Below are positions 52,755 through 61,513 of a DNA stretch of 64,000 nt, one piece after another. Positions within the stretch are counted from its first letter, which is position 1. Each line of letters begins with the position of its first letter. The notes under the pieces were generated by a model, which was given only the letters and a program-made list of their open reading frames with translations, was not told where the DNA came from and ran no database searches. Made by a program: the position numbers and the translations under genes. Source of the stretch: Streptomyces sp. NBC_01016 (lineage in GTDB: Bacteria > Actinomycetota > Actinomycetes > Streptomycetales > Streptomycetaceae); assembly GCF_026341035.1 (NCBI RefSeq), contig NZ_JAPEOQ010000001.1, forward strand, positions 2,046,001-2,110,000, read 5' to 3'.

Positions 52755-53369
52755 ATGCCCCGACGTCACCTGACCGCGGCCGCGCTCACGGCCCTCCTGC
52801 TCACCACGGGCACAGTGGTGGCCCACGCCGACGATGAACCGTCAACCCCGCCCGGCACCGGATCGACCGCCGCACCCCCGGACGTGGACGCCAACAACCC
52901 CGGGCTCAAGCTCGCCGACGGGGCCACCCTCGCCCCCGCCAAGGTCCTGGACATCAAGTCCGTCGTGGAGGACCTCTCCGGCGAGGAGCGCCGTACGGAC
53001 ACCAATGAGGACGTGACGTTCGCCCTTCAGGCCGAGGTCCTCTTCCCCAAGGACAGCTCGAAGCTGAACCCCGACGGGAACTCCCGGATCCAGGCGATCG
53101 CCGACGAGATCAAGAACCAGAAGGCAAGCTCCGTACGCGTCTTCGGGTTCACCGACAACCTCGGCTCGTACGCCCACGGCCTCAAGCTCTCCAAGAACCG
53201 CGCGGAAGCCGTCCACGACGCTCTGACCGCGGCGCTCGGCGCGCAGGGCTCGGACATCACGTTCCAGGTCAGGGGTTACAGCGAGGACTACCCGATCGCG
53301 GACAACGACTCGGAGCAGGGCCGGAAGAAGAACCGCAGGGTCGAGGTCTCCCTCCCGAAGTCGAGCTGA
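52755..53369 (+). CDS. Exported OmpA-domain (peptidoglycan-binding) protein
   Basis: 204 aa. Signal peptide (RRHLTAAALTALLLTTGTVV, AHA), linker, then an OmpA_C-like domain (VLFPKDSSKLNPDGNSRIQA; VFGFTDNLGSYAHGLKLSKN; RAEAV; RRVEVSLP). The domain binds diaminopimelate in peptidoglycan. OmpA-domain proteins accompany Tad loci in several phyla and may anchor the pilus. ATG 52755; the longer upstream frame is rejected because it lacks the signal peptide start. Confidence 0.87.
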   Translation: MPRRHLTAAALTALLLTTGTVVAHADDEPSTPPGTGSTAAPPDVDANNPGLKLADGATLAPAKVLDIKSVVEDLSGEERRTDTNEDVTFALQAEVLFPKDSSKLNPDGNSRIQAIADEIKNQKASSVRVFGFTDNLGSYAHGLKLSKNRAEAVHDALTAALGAQGSDITFQVRGYSEDYPIADNDSEQGRKKNRRVEVSLPKSS

Positions 53370-53400
53370 CGCGGACAGGCCCGCGGGAGTACGGAAGTAC

Positions 53401-53448
53401 GCGAACACGCGAACACGCGAACACGCGAACACGCGAACACGCGAACAC
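53401..53448. repeat. 8-bp tandem repeat, six perfect copies
   Basis: GCGAACAC repeated six times between the OmpA-domain gene and the convergent P450. Confidence 0.97.
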
Positions 53449-53528
53449 GGGACTGTGACGGAGGACTACGAAGAGGCCGTAGTTCGCGGTCACAGCCCCA
53501 CGCACCGGTGGCAGGGACCGTCGCCGGA

Positions 53529-54839
53529 TCAGTCCACGTACACCGGCAGCCGCTCCACCCCGTACACGATCGACAGCTTCCGGAACTCCAGCTCCGAGGG
53601 CTCCACCGCGAGCCGCAACTCCGGGAAGCACCGCACCAGTTGGGGGAAGGCCGCGCGCAGTTCCATCTTGCCGAGTTCCGCGCCGATGCAGCGGTGGATG
53701 CCGTAGCCGAACGCCAGGTGGGACGAGGAGGGCGGGCGCGCGGGGAGGAAGGCGTCCATATCGTCGTCGGCCCCGCCGAGCCGGGGATCGCGGTCCGCCG
53801 CGCTCAGCGAGACGATGACTATGTCGCCGGCGGCGAGCGGCACCCCGCCGATCTCGGTGTCCTCGCGCGCGAAGCGCGGGAAGGCGGTCTGGACGACCGT
53901 GAGGTGGCGCAGGAGCTCGTCGACGAAGGGTGCCGCGACCGTCGCCGGGTCCTCCGCGTCGCGCAGCGCCGTGAAGTGCTCGCGGTCCTTCAGCATGATC
54001 ATGGTGCCGAGGGCGATCATGCTCGCCGTCGTCTCCAGGCCACCGGTCAGGACGCCGTCCGCGAGGCCCGTGAGCTCCTCGTCGGTGATGTTGTCGCCGT
54101 GCTCGCGCACCAGCATGCCGAGCAGGCCCTCGCCCGGGTTGCGGCGCTGCTCCGCGACGACGCCGCGGAGGTAGTCGAGCGACTGGGAGACCGCGCCGAA
54201 GGAGGCTCCCGCGCCGCCCAGCACATCGAAGCGGGCGACCGAGAACTGCTGGAACGCGTCGCGCTCCTCGTACGGGACGCCGAGCAGCTCGCAGATGACG
54301 AGCGCGGGGACCGGCATCGCGAAGTGCTCGACGAAGTCGGCCGTGCCGTCGGGCGACTCCCGGGCCGCCTTCTCCAGATGCGCCAGCTGCTCCTCGATGA
54401 TCGAGTGGATGCGCGGCGTGAGCCGTGAGAGGCGGCGCATCGTGAACTCGGGCGTCAACAGGCGGCGCAGCCGCGTGTGGTCCGGCGGGTCACAGAAGCC
54501 GAGGCCGCCGGGGTGCTGCTCGGCCTCGGCACCGCCCACCCCCACCAGGTTGCGGAAGTCGTTGCTGAACGCCTTCGCGTTGCCGAGGACCTCCTTCGCC
54601 TCGTCGTAGCCGGACACCAGCCACACCGTCATGCCGGGAATCGGCAGTTTGCTGACGGGTTCGCGGTCGCGCAGCGCACCGATCTCGGGGACCGGGTCGA
54701 CGCCCTCGCGGCGCAGCGGCAGCAGCGCGGCGTCGGGGAGTTTCGACAGCACGGACAGGTCGAGGCTTCCCCCCTTTCTGCGCAGCCGGGAGAAGTAGAG
54801 GCGGGTCAGCCAGGTCGCTATCGCGGAACGTACGGACAT
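53529..54839 (-). CDS. Cytochrome P450
   Basis: 436 aa. The haem Cys loop is FGYGIHRCIGAELGKMEL, the I-helix GGLETTASM and the K-helix EXXR in DELLRH. Class I bacterial P450 requiring ferredoxin partners, none nearby. Start ATG 54839 fits the P450 N-terminal length. It is not in a recognisable biosynthetic cluster, although a methyltransferase is divergent 206 bp away. The substrate is unknown. Confidence 0.9.
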   Translation of the reverse strand: MSVRSAIATWLTRLYFSRLRRKGGSLDLSVLSKLPDAALLPLRREGVDPVPEIGALRDREPVSKLPIPGMTVWLVSGYDEAKEVLGNAKAFSNDFRNLVGVGGAEAEQHPGGLGFCDPPDHTRLRRLLTPEFTMRRLSRLTPRIHSIIEEQLAHLEKAARESPDGTADFVEHFAMPVPALVICELLGVPYEERDAFQQFSVARFDVLGGAGASFGAVSQSLDYLRGVVAEQRRNPGEGLLGMLVREHGDNITDEELTGLADGVLTGGLETTASMIALGTMIMLKDREHFTALRDAEDPATVAAPFVDELLRHLTVVQTAFPRFAREDTEIGGVPLAAGDIVIVSLSAADRDPRLGGADDDMDAFLPARPPSSSHLAFGYGIHRCIGAELGKMELRAAFPQLVRCFPELRLAVEPSELEFRKLSIVYGVERLPVYVD

Positions 54840-55045
54840 GTGCTCGCATTTCTGCGGTGAGGCGGTAGGACGGACGGGCCTGATGGAGGTGTGGGGCTGG
54901 AGAATGCCGGTGGGGAACGCCAAGGGTACGTGCGATCCCCCTGTTCTACGGAAGAGGGCCAACCCCCACCCCCACCCGGGGGCTACCCCCAGTACCGGCG
55001 AAATCGAGATGAATCCGACCGGGTGTGACTGCGATCATGCGCAGC

Positions 55046-55837
55046 ATGACCACTTCCGACAACCTTCGTCCCACTCATGCGGACCGCCCCTACGAAGAGC
55101 TCGTCGCCGAGGCCGTCGCCGCTCCCACCGAGGGCTGGGACTTTTCCTGGTTCGACGGACGGGCCACCGAGGAGCGGCCCTCCTGGGGGTATGCCCGCCT
55201 CATGGGGGAGCGGCTCGTCGGTGCGGAATCCGCCCTCGATCTGCACACCGGTGGGGGTGAGGTGCTGAACCTGGCCCCGAAGCTGCCGTCCCTGATGGCG
55301 GCGACCGAGGGGTGGCCCCCGAACGTCGAGAAGGCCACCCGCCTCCTGGGCCCCCGGGGCGTGGTCGTCGTCGCCTCGCCCGACGACGCCCCGCTGCCCT
55401 TCGCCGACGCGGCCTTCGAGCTGGTCACCGCCCGCCATCCGGTGAAGGCCCACTTCACGGAGATCGCCCGCGTGCTGCGCCCCGGCGGCACGTACTTCGC
55501 CCAACACGTGGGCCCCAGCAGCGTGTTCGAGCTGGTCGAGTACTTCCTTGGGCCGCAGCCGGCCGAGGTGCGCGAGGGGCGTGACCCGTACGCGGAGCAG
55601 CGCGAGGCGGAGGCGGCCGGACTGGAGATCGTCGACCTGCGCGCCGAGCGGTTGCGCATCGAGTTTCATGACATCGGGGCCGTTGTCCACTTTCTGCGCA
55701 AGGTCGTATGGATGGTCCCTGGCTTCACAGTTGACGCCTACGATTCCCAACTCCGGGCGCTGCACGAGCAGATCAAGCGGGAAGGGTCGTTCGTGGCCCA
55801 CAGCAGCCGCCATCTCATCGAGGCACGCAAGCCGTAA
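55046..55837 (+). CDS. SAM-dependent class I methyltransferase
   Basis: 263 aa. Motif I is reduced (ALDLHTGGGEVLN), followed by DDAPLPFADAAFELVTARHP and the post-motif VLRPGGTYFAQHVG typical of Methyltransf_11. ATG 55046 was chosen; ATG 55037 is in frame and no ribosome site is clear. Substrate unknown. Confidence 0.82.
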   Translation: MTTSDNLRPTHADRPYEELVAEAVAAPTEGWDFSWFDGRATEERPSWGYARLMGERLVGAESALDLHTGGGEVLNLAPKLPSLMAATEGWPPNVEKATRLLGPRGVVVVASPDDAPLPFADAAFELVTARHPVKAHFTEIARVLRPGGTYFAQHVGPSSVFELVEYFLGPQPAEVREGRDPYAEQREAEAAGLEIVDLRAERLRIEFHDIGAVVHFLRKVVWMVPGFTVDAYDSQLRALHEQIKREGSFVAHSSRHLIEARKP

Positions 55838-55901
55838 CTGGCGCCTCTGGCCACCTCCGTAACTCTGGCCTCTACAGCCGTCTCGCGTAAGGTCCCGCCC
55901 C

Positions 55902-56594
55902 ATGAGCCACACGCAATTCAGCCAAGCTTTCCTGTACGAGACCGAGCGGCACGCGGCGTGGGGTGGCGCTCAGCTCGAAGCTCTCATGGGGTTCCTGCCC
56001 GAAGGGGCGTCGTGGACGGCCGACCTGCCGACATGCCGCTACCGGCAGGGCCACGTGGACATACGGGTCGGCGTTCTCGGTACGTATGACGCCGCCCAGC
56101 GGTCGTGGATGTGGGGCTGGGCCAACCCCGAACTGCGCGGCACGCCCGTCGCGGCGCTCTCCGAACAGGTGGGGCGATTCGGCCAGAGCCGGGGGATAGC
56201 CGAGTTCACGACCCAGGTGCTCGACCTGTCCGGCTTCCCCGACCCCCGCCGGGCCGCCGAGACCCTCGCCTTCGCGGGGATGGGCGTGGCGGGCGCTCCC
56301 GGCTACATAGGCGTGCCCGCGAACCCGGAGACCCAGGTCTACTTCCTGCCCGAGGACCCGCAGGTGCCGCGCGCCCCTCTCGACCCGGTCACGCTGCCGC
56401 GCACGCTCGTCCAGGCCGAGGGCCTGCTCGGGGTCGACGCTAGGCGCCTGGTCGCGGGCTTCTTCGACCACCACGGGGTGGCGTACCGGGACAACGGCGG
56501 GCAGATCGCCGCGGAGCTGCCCGGTTCCGTCCCGGCCGAGATCGGCTTCGACGAGGCGGGCCGCATCGCCGGCATCCGCCTCGCCTTGCACTGA
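55902..56594 (+). CDS. DUF6882-type protein
   Basis: 230 aa. A soluble protein with family-like blocks (HVDIRVGVLGTYDAAQRSWM; WGWANPEL; YFLPEDPQVPRA) that I associate with DUF6882. No catalytic motif seen. It follows the methyltransferase by 64 bp in the same direction and converges with arsR across a minisatellite. Confidence 0.75.
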   Translation: MSHTQFSQAFLYETERHAAWGGAQLEALMGFLPEGASWTADLPTCRYRQGHVDIRVGVLGTYDAAQRSWMWGWANPELRGTPVAALSEQVGRFGQSRGIAEFTTQVLDLSGFPDPRRAAETLAFAGMGVAGAPGYIGVPANPETQVYFLPEDPQVPRAPLDPVTLPRTLVQAEGLLGVDARRLVAGFFDHHGVAYRDNGGQIAAELPGSVPAEIGFDEAGRIAGIRLALH

Positions 56595-56601
56595 AGGCGG
56601 C

Positions 56602-56665
56602 GCGACCGCAGAAAACCGCGACCGCAGAAAACCGCGACCGCAGGAAACCGCGACCGCAGAAAACT
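56602..56665. repeat. 16-bp minisatellite, four copies
   Basis: GCGACCGCAGAAAACC four times, the third with one A-to-G change, the last with C-to-T. The last copy runs into the arsR stop codon. Confidence 0.95.
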
Positions 56666-57014
56666 ACGCCTCGTCGCGCAGTCCGATGCGCAGGTGCTCC
56701 ACATGGAAAAGCGCCTGGTCGAGAAGCTGCGCGACGTGGTCGTCATACAGCGCGTAGACGATCGAGCGTCCCTTGCGCTCACCGCTGACCAGGCCCAGAT
56801 TGCGCAGCAGCCGCAGCTGGTGCGAGCACGCGGACTGTTCAAGGCCTGCCGCCTCCGCGAGGTCGCCGACCGCACACGGCCCCTCCTGAAGGCGGGCCAG
56901 GATGCGCAGCCGGGACGGGGTCGCGAGGGCCTGGAGCGTCGCCGCGACATCCGCCGCGCCCACGGCGTCGAGCCGCTCGCGCGTGCTGCTCTTGTGATCG
57001 ATTCCATGGCCCAT
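56664..57014 (-). CDS. ArsR/SmtB-family metal sensor
   Basis: 116 aa winged-helix repressor. HTH: VGDLAEAAGLEQSACSHQLR. The alpha-5 metal site motif DxHx10HxxH is intact (YDDHV through FHVEH), the type found in Zn/Co/Ni sensors such as SmtB, CzrA and NmtR. It is divergent from a P1B-4 ATPase, and a perfect 8-2-8 palindrome lies between them. Metal binding should release the operator and allow efflux. Confidence 0.9.
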   Translation of the reverse strand: MGHGIDHKSSTRERLDAVGAADVAATLQALATPSRLRILARLQEGPCAVGDLAEAAGLEQSACSHQLRLLRNLGLVSGERKGRSIVYALYDDHVAQLLDQALFHVEHLRIGLRDEA

Positions 57015-57055
57015 GGGCTCATCGTATCCAGGTGACGACCGTCTGCCATGGCATG

Positions 57056-57073
57056 CATGAAGAGGTCTTCATG
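57056..57073. promoter_or_regulatory. ArsR-type operator CATGAAGA-GG-TCTTCATG
   Basis: Perfect 8-2-8 dyad with the TGAA/TTCA core typical of SmtB/ArsR sites. A TATCGT -10-like hexamer follows (57082-57087), placing the transcript start at about the ATPase ATG. Confidence 0.78.
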
Positions 57074-57094
57074 TGTTCCTGTATCGTGAGCCCC

Positions 57095-59083
57095 ATGCCT
57101 GCACCCGTGTCCGCCTCCGCACCGGCCGAGGCCGCCGCGACCGCCCCCGCCGCGCCACGCGCCACCCACGGCTCCCGCACCCCGCTGCTCGCCCTCCCCG
57201 AGGCACGCTGGGCGGCGACCGCGACCGCCGCCTTCCTCCTCGCCCTCCCGCTCCAACTCCTGGGCGCCACCGCCTGGTTGTGGGGCCCGCTGTACGCCGT
57301 CGCGTACGTGGCCGGGGGCTGGGAGCCCGGACTCGAAGGCCTCAGGGCGCTGCGCGAGAAGACCCTCGACGTCGACCTGCTCATGGTTGTGGCCGCACTC
57401 GGCGCCGCCGCGATCGGACAGGTCATGGACGGCGCCCTGCTCGTCGTGATCTTCGCGTCCTCCGGCGCCCTGGAGGCCCTCGCCACCGCCCGCACCGAGG
57501 ACAGCGTGCGCGGACTGCTCGACCTGGCCCCCGCGACCGCCACCCGCCTCACCGTCGACGGGACGGAGGAGACCGTCCCCGCCTCCGAACTCGCCATCGA
57601 TGACGTCCTGTTGATCCGTCCCGGCGAACGCGTCGGTGCGGACGCCCGCGTCGTCGACGGCGCGAGCGACGTCGACCAGGCCACCATCACCGGCGAACCC
57701 CTGCCCGTACCCAAGACCGTCGGCGACGAGGTGTTCGCCGGCACCCTCAACGGCACCGGCGCGCTGCGCGTCCGCGTCGCCCGCGACCCCTCCGACACGG
57801 TCATCGCCCGCATCGTCGCCCTGGTCGAGGAGGCCACCCGCACCAAGGCGCCGACCCAGCTGTTCATCGAGCGCATCGAGCAGCGCTACGCGCTCGGCAT
57901 GGTCGCCGCGACCCTCGCGGTCTTCCTGGTCCCGCTGGCCTTCGGCGACGCGCTCACCGACGCCCTCCTCCGGGCCATGACCTTCATGATCGTGGCCTCG
58001 CCGTGCGCCGTGGTGCTCGCGACGATGCCGCCCTTGCTGTCGGCGATCGCGAACGCGGGCCGCCACGGCGTGCTCATCAAGTCGGCGGTGGTGATGGAAC
58101 GCATCGGCCGCACCGACACGGTCGCCTTCGACAAGACGGGAACACTGACGGAGGGCGTCCCCCAGGTGACGGAACTCCACCCCGAACCCCCGTACACGGA
58201 GGCCGAGTTGCTGACCCTGGCGGCATCGGTGGAGCAACACAGCGAACACCCGGTGGGCAGGGCGATCGTAAGGGCGGCAACAGACCGCTCTCTGCCCCTG
58301 TACCCCGTAGAGGCATTCGAGTCGACTCCCGGAAAGGGCGTCTCGGGCAAGGTATCTAGGGGCGCGGGGAACTGCGCACCGATCGCCGCCTCCGCCGAGC
58401 CCGCGGACAAGCCCCTCGAAATCTCCGCGGGCTCCCCACCCCACATGGGCCTCCACCCCACAACAACCCCCGGCACCGAGGTCGCCGTCCAGGTAAACGG
58501 AACCCTGGCCGGCCGCCTCACCCTGACCGACACACTCCGCCCCACCGCGCCGGAGGCGATCCGCGCACTGGCCGCCCGCACGGGCACCGCCCCGATCCTC
58601 CTCACCGGCGACCACGCCCACGCCGCGGCGGCCGTGGCCCACCAGGTCGGGATCGCCCCCGGCGACGTACGCGCAGGCCTCCTGCCCGACGACAAGGCGC
58701 ACGCCGTACGTGAACTGGCGGACGCCGGCCGCACCGTCCTCCTGGTCGGCGACGGAGTCAACGACGCACCCGCGCTCGCCGCCGCGCACACCGGCGTGGC
58801 CATGGGCCGCGGCGGCTCCGACCTGGCCCTCGAAACCGCGGACGCCGTCCTCGTACGGGACGAGCTGGGCGCCCTGGAGCGCACGGTGGCGCTGTCCAGG
58901 AACGCGCGCCGCCTGGTCGTCCAGAACCTCGTCATCGCGGGTGTGTTCATCGCCGGGCTCGTGATCTGGGACCTGGCGGGGCATCTGCCGCTGCCGCTCG
59001 GCGTCGCGGGGCACGAGGGCTCCACCGTCCTGGTCGGCCTCAACGGCCTGCGCCTGCTGCGCGAGCGCGCCTGGACGCACTGA
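57095..59083 (+). CDS. P1B-4-type (Co/Zn) heavy-metal ATPase
   Basis: 662 aa. Motifs in order: TGEP, the TM SPC site (IVASPCAVVLATM), DKTGT phosphorylation site, SEHPVG, GDGVNDAPAL, and the C-terminal HEGST of the P1B-4 class, which exports Co2+ or Zn2+. No N-terminal HMA domain. About residues 420-460 of the nucleotide-binding domain are encoded by a Streptomyces-type repeat (TAGGGGCGCGGGGAACTGCG). ATG 57095 fits a leaderless transcript; GTG 57086 and ATG 57071 are in frame. Likely repressed by the divergent ArsR. Confidence 0.88.
   Translation: MPAPVSASAPAEAAATAPAAPRATHGSRTPLLALPEARWAATATAAFLLALPLQLLGATAWLWGPLYAVAYVAGGWEPGLEGLRALREKTLDVDLLMVVAALGAAAIGQVMDGALLVVIFASSGALEALATARTEDSVRGLLDLAPATATRLTVDGTEETVPASELAIDDVLLIRPGERVGADARVVDGASDVDQATITGEPLPVPKTVGDEVFAGTLNGTGALRVRVARDPSDTVIARIVALVEEATRTKAPTQLFIERIEQRYALGMVAATLAVFLVPLAFGDALTDALLRAMTFMIVASPCAVVLATMPPLLSAIANAGRHGVLIKSAVVMERIGRTDTVAFDKTGTLTEGVPQVTELHPEPPYTEAELLTLAASVEQHSEHPVGRAIVRAATDRSLPLYPVEAFESTPGKGVSGKVSRGAGNCAPIAASAEPADKPLEISAGSPPHMGLHPTTTPGTEVAVQVNGTLAGRLTLTDTLRPTAPEAIRALAARTGTAPILLTGDHAHAAAAVAHQVGIAPGDVRAGLLPDDKAHAVRELADAGRTVLLVGDGVNDAPALAAAHTGVAMGRGGSDLALETADAVLVRDELGALERTVALSRNARRLVVQNLVIAGVFIAGLVIWDLAGHLPLPLGVAGHEGSTVLVGLNGLRLLRERAWTH
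58355..58475 (+). repeat. Repeat-like DNA inside the P1B-4 ATPase gene
   Basis: CTAGGGGCGCGGGGAACTGC and following CCCC-rich text resemble a common Streptomyces intergenic repeat. Read in frame it encodes SRGAGNCAPIAASAEPADKP and about 19 further residues where the usual N-domain strand would lie. Confidence 0.6.
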
Positions 59084-59469
59084 GCAACCGATCCGGATCG
59101 TTATCGATACGCGATCCAATGCGGCCTAAGAATCACGTAAGTTCAGACCAACGGCAATTCGCGCGAGCAAAGCTGCGCGTCGGTACCGCGCAGTGGAGGG
59201 GGCTGCGCGGTGCTCCGGCCGCAATCACGCCATTCACCCGTGGCGGAGCCCGAAGGGCCGCCCCCGCGTCAACCACGCGTGTGACACGGGAGAGGGACGC
59301 CACGCCGGGGGCGGAGGATCCCCCGAATCGGGGCCGCGAACCCCGTCCAACCTGCTGCGGGGCGGCTTGAAAGCCCCCTCCTGGAGTCGCCGTACGACTT
59401 CGGAGCGTAGTTGTGGGGCGCCGATGCGAGCGTCCGCACTTACGAAGGGTTATGGTGGAAACCCCCCCT
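59084..59469 (+). other. Structured gene-free region upstream of a strong terminator, candidate ncRNA
   Basis: 386 bp with no convincing CDS. It holds palindrome CGATCCGGATCG (59089-59100), CTGCGCG/CGCGCAG hairpin (59173-59193) with a competing third CTGCGCG at 59203, further GGGGG/CCCCC and CCCC-GAATC-GGGG stems, then the intrinsic terminator. It may be a long 3' UTR of the ATPase gene or an independent RNA. No known RNA family was recognised. Confidence 0.4.
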
Positions 59470-59511
59470 CGGGCCGGTCCGTATCCCCCCCCACGGACCG
59501 GCCCGTTTTTT
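59470..59511 (+). terminator. Strong intrinsic terminator with T6 tail
   Basis: CGGGCCGGTCCGT-10 nt-ACGGACCGGCCCG, 13-bp perfect stem followed by TTTTTTG. Confidence 0.93.
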
Positions 59512-59555
59512 GTCCCGGACTTCCCCGGGTCAACCCCCACTCCCGTTACGGGAGT

Positions 59556-60593
59556 TCAGCGCCGGCCGTTCCAGATGTTCGTGCCCGCCGTGGTGACGGC
59601 GAACGAGTCGATTTCGGTCAGCTCCTCGTCGGTCAGCTTCGGACCTTCGAGCGCGGCCAGGTTCTCCTCCAGCTGCTTGACGCTGGAGGCGCCGATCAGC
59701 GCCGACGTCATCCGCTCGTCCCGCAGCACCCAGCTCAGCGCCATCTGCGCGAGGGACTGGCCGCGACGCTGCGCGATGTCGTTCAGCCCGTTCAGCCGGC
59801 GGACGACGTCCTCGCTCAGCAGGTCCGGGTCGAGCGACTTGCCCTGCGTCGCGCGTGAACCCTCCGGGATCTCCTTCAGGTACTTGCCGGTCAGCAGCCC
59901 CTGCGCGAGCGGCGCGAAGGAGATGCAGCCCATCCCGGCCGCCTCCAGCGTGTCCAGCAGATTGTCGTCCTCGGTCCAGCGATTGAGCATCGAGTACGAG
60001 GGCTGGTGGATGATCGCCGGGACGCCCATCTCCCGCAGCAGGCGCGCCGCTTCGGCCGTCTGCTCGCTGGTGTACGAGGACACACCCACGTACAGCGCCT
60101 TGCCCTGCTGAACGGCGGAGGCGAGCGCGCCCATCGTCTCCTCGAGCGGCGTGTCCGGGTCGAAGCGGTGCGAGTAGAAGATGTCCACGTAGTCGACGCC
60201 CATCCGCTTCAGGGACGCGTCGAGCGACGACATCAGGTACTTGCGGCTGCCCCACTCCCCGTACGGGCCCGGGTGCATGCGGTAGCCCGCCTTGGTCGAG
60301 AGGACAAGCTCGTCCCGGTACGGGGCGAAGTCCTGCGCGAAGATCTTGCCGAAGTTCAGCTCGGCGCTGCCGGGCGGCGGCCCGTAGTTGTTCGCGAGGT
60401 CGAAGTGTGTGACGCCCAGGTCGAAGGCACGGCGGAGGATCGAACGCTGACTTGCAAGTGTGCGGTCGTCACCGAAGTTGTGCCACAGTCCGAGGGAGAC
60501 GGCGGGGAGCTTCAGGCCGCTGCGGCCCGTGCGCCGGTACTCCATGGAACCGTACCGGCCTGCCGAGGCGACGTAAGGAGAGGTGTCGTTCAT
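59556..60593 (-). CDS. Aldo/keto reductase, YghZ/L-glyceraldehyde-3-phosphate reductase type
   Basis: 345 aa. AKR catalytic tetrad: FDLANNYG (Asp, Tyr), LSTKAGY (Lys), FYSHRFD (His). Cofactor region IGASSVKQLEENL. The N-terminal RYGSMEYRRTGRSGLKLPAV matches the AKR14/YghZ group that reduces L-glyceraldehyde 3-phosphate and methylglyoxal. Start ATG 60593; no strong ribosome site. The plus-strand terminator lies just beyond its stop. Confidence 0.9.
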   Translation of the reverse strand: MNDTSPYVASAGRYGSMEYRRTGRSGLKLPAVSLGLWHNFGDDRTLASQRSILRRAFDLGVTHFDLANNYGPPPGSAELNFGKIFAQDFAPYRDELVLSTKAGYRMHPGPYGEWGSRKYLMSSLDASLKRMGVDYVDIFYSHRFDPDTPLEETMGALASAVQQGKALYVGVSSYTSEQTAEAARLLREMGVPAIIHQPSYSMLNRWTEDDNLLDTLEAAGMGCISFAPLAQGLLTGKYLKEIPEGSRATQGKSLDPDLLSEDVVRRLNGLNDIAQRRGQSLAQMALSWVLRDERMTSALIGASSVKQLEENLAALEGPKLTDEELTEIDSFAVTTAGTNIWNGRR

Positions 60594-60701
60594 GGCTACG
60601 AAGCTACGTCAGGTCCCTGACACCCCACAGCCGACACCTAGCTACGCCCGAGTAGGCTTCCGCCTTCGGGGACTCCCATCAGCACGGAGGGCAAAGAGAC
60701 C

Positions 60702-61475
60702 GTGAACCTGCGCGAGAGGCTGCGCGGCCTACTGGTCAGGCTGTACGCACGCCGGGTGGAAGGCCACCTTGACCACGATCAGGCGCCCAAGCACATCGGC
60801 GTCATCATGGACGGCAACCGTCGCTGGGCCAAGGCCGCCGGATCCACCACCGCCCAGGGCCACCAGGCGGGCGCGGCGAAGATCGAGGAGTTCCTCGGCT
60901 GGTGCAGCGAGACGGACGTCGAGGTCGTCACGCTCTGGCTGCTCTCGACGGACAACTTCGACCGTCCCCAGGAAGAGCTGGTCCCGCTCCTCGGCATCAT
61001 CGAGGGCGTCGTGCGCACGCTCGCGGAGGACGGCCGCTGGCGCGTGCAGCACGTGGGCAACACCGACATCCTCCCGTCGGGCATGCAGGCCGTGCTCAAG
61101 GAGGCCGAGGAGTCCACGGCGGAGCGCGACGGAATAGTGGTCAACGTCGCGATCGGCTACGGCGGCCGCCAGGAGATCGCCGACGCCGTCCGCTCGATGC
61201 TGCTCGACGCCTCGGACAAGGGGCAGTCGCTCGAGGACGTCGCCGACACCGTCACCGTCGACGCCATCGGCAAGCACCTGTACACCAAGGAGCAGCCCGA
61301 CCCGGATCTGGTCATCCGCACCAGCGGCGAGCAGCGGCTGTCCGGTTTCATGCTCTGGCAGACGGCCCACTCCGAGTACTACTTCTGTGAAGTCTTCTGG
61401 CCCGCCTTCCGCAAGGTCGACTTCCTGCGCGCGATGCGCGACTACGCCCTGCGCCACCGGCGTTTCGGGGGCTGA
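60702..61475 (+). CDS. uppS: Isoprenyl (undecaprenyl-type) diphosphate synthase
   Basis: 257 aa cis-prenyltransferase making the C50/C55 lipid carrier for cell-wall and glycan synthesis. Motifs: IMDGNRRWAK, FDRPQEEL, RTSGEQRLSGFMLWQTAHSE. GTG 60702 follows GGAGGGCAAAGAGACC. A short hairpin follows the stop directly. Streptomyces genomes usually hold two such genes. Confidence 0.93.
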   Translation: MNLRERLRGLLVRLYARRVEGHLDHDQAPKHIGVIMDGNRRWAKAAGSTTAQGHQAGAAKIEEFLGWCSETDVEVVTLWLLSTDNFDRPQEELVPLLGIIEGVVRTLAEDGRWRVQHVGNTDILPSGMQAVLKEAEESTAERDGIVVNVAIGYGGRQEIADAVRSMLLDASDKGQSLEDVADTVTVDAIGKHLYTKEQPDPDLVIRTSGEQRLSGFMLWQTAHSEYYFCEVFWPAFRKVDFLRAMRDYALRHRRFGG

Positions 61476-61492
61476 CTCCCGGTCACCGGGAG
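61476..61492 (+). terminator. Small hairpin at the uppS stop
   Basis: CTCCCGG-TCA-CCGGGAG directly after the TGA; no T-run. Confidence 0.5.
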
Positions 61493-61513
61493 ACGTACGT
61501 CATCAGGAGTTAA

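Noticed and set aside
53529..55837. P450 plus methyltransferase as a natural-product cluster
   Set aside because: No core synthase, carrier protein or transporter nearby.
53401..56665. CRISPR-like repeats
   Set aside because: Units are directly tandem without spacers and no cas genes occur.
59413..59600. Leader peptide MVETPPRAGPYPP before the terminator
   Set aside because: No ribosome site and the frame runs through the terminator into antisense of the aldo-keto reductase.
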